Part shown: in pieces, positions 5,649 to 6,117 of the stretch | Layout of the letters: every line of letters starts with the position of its first letter | How positions within the stretch are numbered: position 1 is the first letter of the stretch | Source of the DNA: a bacterium UBA4883 | GTDB taxonomy: Bacteria; Bacillota; Clostridia; Oscillospirales; Acutalibacteraceae | Assembly: GCA_002399225.1 (NCBI GenBank) | Contig: DHDF01000154.1 | Location: 1,884-8,000 of the forward strand | Reading direction: 5' to 3' | DNA length: 6,117 nucleotides | Program-made: the position numbers and the translations under genes | The notes under the pieces: generated by a model | What the model saw: the letters and a program-made list of their open reading frames with translations, nothing else | Databases searched by the model: none | Told to the model about the DNA's origin: nothing

Positions 5649-6020
5649 TCATTCCTTTCTAAAATTCTCATAACAGTAAAAATCCCTCCGCCAGCCGTAA
5701 TGGCCGGTATCGGGTTGATACGGGATTGGGCCAGCATCACCAACGCCGAAACCCACTTTTTGAAATTCTTCCGTGATCTGATCCGGAACGGTCAGCATCT
5801 TTCGCGGATCACGGAAGAAAAAACTCGCTTGCACCCTTGGCTGATGTGTCTGTGCCCTGCCATCGAATACGGATTCCACGGGGTCGTCAACAAGAAAATA
5901 CACCATATAAGAATCCGGAAGCTGATCGACCGGGCTCCTGTTGCGCTGATAATCGTATGGAATCCCGAGATCAGTAGACAGCTCCTGCATGGCTTCTTCA
6001 GCCGCGTCAATCCACGTCAT
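5649..6020 (-). CDS. Probable tail terminator / head-tail completion protein
   Basis: 123 residues, soluble, no signal peptide. The sequence has an N-terminal helix (MTWIDAAEEAMQEL), a PYDYQRNRSP turn, then beta-type segments (SYMVYFLVDD; QPRVQASFFFRDPRK), a helix (PDQITEEFQKVGFG) and a C-terminal HYGWRRDFYCYE strand. Size, fold pattern and location immediately before the major tail protein and after an HK97 gp10-like protein fit the tail terminator, which caps the finished tube and joins it to the neck. I do not recognise a diagnostic motif, so the role rests mainly on gene order. ATG 6020 overlaps the upstream stop in an ATGA, with GGGGAG 10 nt upstream, so translation is probably coupled. 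Confidence 0.68.
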   Translation of the reverse strand: MTWIDAAEEAMQELSTDLGIPYDYQRNRSPVDQLPDSYMVYFLVDDPVESVFDGRAQTHQPRVQASFFFRDPRKMLTVPDQITEEFQKVGFGVGDAGPIPYQPDTGHYGWRRDFYCYENFRKE

Positions 6021-6117
6021 TCAATCGGCACTCCCCTCGACTTTAGTACAGCGCGTTCCGCTGCGAGAATCTCTTTCTTGTTTTCATTGACAGCGGGCCG
6101 GACAAATGGATCCGGAA
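6017..6117 (-). CDS. HK97 gp10-like tail/neck component (partial, C-terminal end only)
   Basis: Only the last 32 codons are in the window (first whole codon at 6115, stop TGA at 6019-6017). The residues begin PDPFVRPAVNENKKEILAAE and end SRGVPIE. A 'PF.RPA...N' motif followed by a charged helix is typical of the C-terminus of HK97 gp10 family proteins, small neck or tail-completion proteins encoded just before the tail terminator. The stop overlaps the next start by 4 bases (ATGA). The two other minus-strand frames at this edge hit stops. The assignment is good for so short a fragment but depends on one motif plus position. Confidence 0.75.
   Translation of the reverse strand, partial: PDPFVRPAVNENKKEILAAERAVLKSRGVPIE

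Overview
The window looks like part of the late (structural) region of a tailed phage or prophage of a Gram-positive host, most likely one of the Clostridia (Bacillota). The reasons are the siphovirus tail gene order, strong AGGAGG-type ribosome binding sites, a sigma-A-type promoter, and a lipoprotein with a Gram-positive-style signal peptide. All genes I support are on the minus strand, so the operon reads from right (6117) to left (1). The plus-strand open frames are shadows. No integrase, attachment site, tRNA, CRISPR array or IS element is visible, so prophage and free phage cannot be told apart.

In transcription order the tail genes are: the C-terminal end of an HK97 gp10-like tail/neck component (6017-6117); a probable tail terminator (5649-6020); the major tail protein with an extra C-terminal surface-type domain (4704-5642); the tail assembly chaperone (3514-3873) with its -1 frameshift extension (3305-3583); and the tape measure protein. 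The tape measure gene is open from about 2466 to the left edge, 822 codons with no stop. It is the largest gene here and is cut by the window.

Two genes that are not tail structure interrupt this module, one on each side of the chaperone. Upstream, at 3960-4655, is an AntA/AntB-type antirepressor between the major tail protein and the chaperone. Downstream, at 2544-3224, is a secreted lipoprotein with two tandem beta-rich repeats, between the chaperone and the tape measure gene. The lipoprotein gene has its own consensus-like promoter (TTAACA, 17 bp, TATAAT) and its own strong Rho-independent terminator, the layout of a phage 'moron'. Both inserts look richer in A+T than the tail genes sampled around them.

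The chaperone carries a textbook -1 frameshift signal: in-frame slippery heptamer CCCAAAC, a 7-nt spacer, then a GC-rich stem. It joins the 119-residue short form to a downstream frame that has no convincing start of its own, giving a predicted 189-residue fusion (the gpG/gpGT arrangement of lambda). The least familiar part of the window is the lipoprotein cassette. Its position beside the tape measure gene, surface location and independent expression from a prophage suggest superinfection exclusion, but that is inference.
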